A stretch of DNA of 15,575 nucleotides from Flavobacterium sp. UBA6135 (GTDB lineage: Bacteria; Bacteroidota; Bacteroidia; Flavobacteriales; Flavobacteriaceae). Position 1 is the first letter of the stretch, and the number at the start of each line of letters is the position of its first letter. The position numbers and the translations under genes are program-made. Location: positions 1 to 15,575 of the forward strand of contig NZ_DIVJ01000022.1 of NCBI RefSeq assembly GCF_002428305.1, given 5' to 3'. This document shows positions 14,864 through 15,575 of the stretch, piece by piece. The notes beneath the pieces are model-generated. The model worked only from the letters and a program-made list of their open reading frames with translations. It was not told the origin of the DNA and ran no database searches.

Positions 14864-15445
14864 ATGCTAGGATTAAAACTTAAAACCGACCCACGTTGGG
14901 CAAATATCGCCGAATCAAACCTCGAAGAAATTTTATCCGATCACTGCTGGTGCGAACAAAAAGCCGCGTCAAACGCACTTTACATCATCACTAACAATTC
15001 TGAAAACGTAGAATTAGTCACCGAAATGGCCAAAATCGCCATCGAAGAAATGGAACATTTTCAAATGGTACACAACATCATTCAAGAACGCGGTTTCGAA
15101 TTTGGTCGCGAAGTAAAAGACGATTACGTCAACCAGCTCGTGAAATTTACCAAAAAAGGAGGTTCAAGAAATGATGCTTTAATCGAAAGATTACTCTTTG
15201 CCGCAATGATCGAAGCCCGCAGTTGCGAACGGTTTAAAGTGCTTTCCGAAAATATAAAAGACAAAAAATTAGCTGATTTCTACCGCGAACTCATGATTAG
15301 CGAAGCAAACCATTACACCACTTTTTTACGCTTTGCCCGCAAATATTCCGAAAAAGTAGATGTCGACAAACGCTGGCAAGAATGGCTCGAATTCGAAGGC
15401 GAACTCATCACCAACTACGGCAAAAAAGAAACCGTTCACGGATAA
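14864..15445 (+). CDS. miaE: tRNA-(ms2io6A)-hydroxylase MiaE
   Basis: MiaE is a non-haem di-iron, ferritin-like enzyme that hydroxylates the isopentenyl group of ms2i6A at position 37 of tRNAs reading UNN codons. The 193-residue product, read from the ATG at 14864, has the expected four-helix metal ligands. These are Glu31 (in CWCEQKAA), Glu62 and His65 (EEMEHF), Glu117 (MIEARSCERF), and Glu147 with His150 (SEANHY). The seven-codon extension from TTG at 14843 lies in the promoter and is rejected. The protein is shorter than the Salmonella enzyme of about 270 residues but is of the usual size for Bacteroidetes members. It is divergent from the glycosyltransferase, 75 bp away. Its codons end in C more often than those of the genes to the left, which is noticeable but not extreme. 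Confidence 0.92.
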   Translation: MLGLKLKTDPRWANIAESNLEEILSDHCWCEQKAASNALYIITNNSENVELVTEMAKIAIEEMEHFQMVHNIIQERGFEFGREVKDDYVNQLVKFTKKGGSRNDALIERLLFAAMIEARSCERFKVLSENIKDKKLADFYRELMISEANHYTTFLRFARKYSEKVDVDKRWQEWLEFEGELITNYGKKETVHG

Positions 15446-15575
15446 TTATTATTTAATTTAAGCCCCCTGCGTAAACTAGACTTCTCGTTACAATACTCTA
15501 ATTTAATAGCTTAATTTAAAATTTAGTAACTTATTAAACTTTAAAATTCCAAAACAAAAAACCCCTCATCGATAG
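15446..15575. other. Non-coding right edge with a probable half terminator
   Basis: No open frame or consensus promoter is visible in these 130 bp, which are very AT-rich apart from a short C-run near 15465. From 15556 the sequence reads an A-run, CCCCT, CATCGAT, AG and then stops at the window edge. This has the form of the left arm and loop of an intrinsic terminator whose right arm (AGGGG then T-run) would follow outside the window. It could end miaE or a convergent gene beyond the edge. Confidence 0.35.

Noticed and set aside
1..15575. CRISPR array, insertion sequence, prophage or defence island
   Set aside because: No regularly spaced repeats, transposase, integrase, terminal inverted repeats or nuclease-like genes were found; all genes fit a conserved core region.

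Overview
The window looks like a conserved chromosomal segment of a Flavobacteriaceae member, most likely Flavobacterium or a close relative. The evidence is low GC content, an almost complete lack of Shine-Dalgarno sequences, several promoters of the Bacteroidetes type (TTG, 17-23 nt, TAnnTTTG), and gliding-motility and type IX secretion (T9SS) genes in the arrangement gldJ<->porU-porV. I see no insertion sequences, phage genes, CRISPR arrays or clear horizontal transfer.

Layout. The left edge (1-110) holds a strong terminator of an unseen upstream gene. A scramblase/LURP-one-like protein (111-698, +) converges on murF (759-2048, -). murF lies downstream of gldJ (2107-3786, -), with a hairpin terminator between them. 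A 204-bp divergent control region (3787-3990) separates gldJ from porU (3991-7836, +); it carries a promoter for each side and a cluster of short palindromes and a helically phased direct repeat. porV (7877-9073, +) follows porU and has its own consensus promoter inside the end of porU. After a terminator comes cdd (9144-9626, +), then a 175-bp leader with a promoter and an inverted repeat, then the pdhA-pdhC pair (9802-12446, +) ending in a strong terminator. A three-module fibronectin-III lipoprotein (12599-13519, +) shares a bidirectional terminator with a GT4 glycosyltransferase (13568-14788, -). miaE (14864-15445, +) is divergent from the glycosyltransferase. The last 130 bp are non-coding and end in what looks like half of a terminator.

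How the genes work together. GldJ (motor-associated lipoprotein), PorU (the sortase-like C25 peptidase that removes T9SS C-terminal signals) and PorV (the outer-membrane shuttle that brings substrates to PorU) form a T9SS/gliding block. MurF makes the peptidoglycan pentapeptide precursor. PdhA and PdhC are the E1-alpha and E2 parts of pyruvate dehydrogenase; E1-beta and E3 must be encoded elsewhere. Cdd (pyrimidine salvage) and MiaE (tRNA hydroxylation) are ordinary housekeeping enzymes.

I did not find a convincing previously undescribed system. The points most worth checking are the operator-like gldJ/porU intergenic region, the inverted repeat in the pdhA leader, an EF-hand-like loop inside PorV, and a probable surface-exposed lipoprotein with cysteine-paired Fn3 modules. 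Two long open frames (porU and miaE) have an apparent TTG start that falls inside a promoter -7 element, so the downstream ATG is preferred in both.
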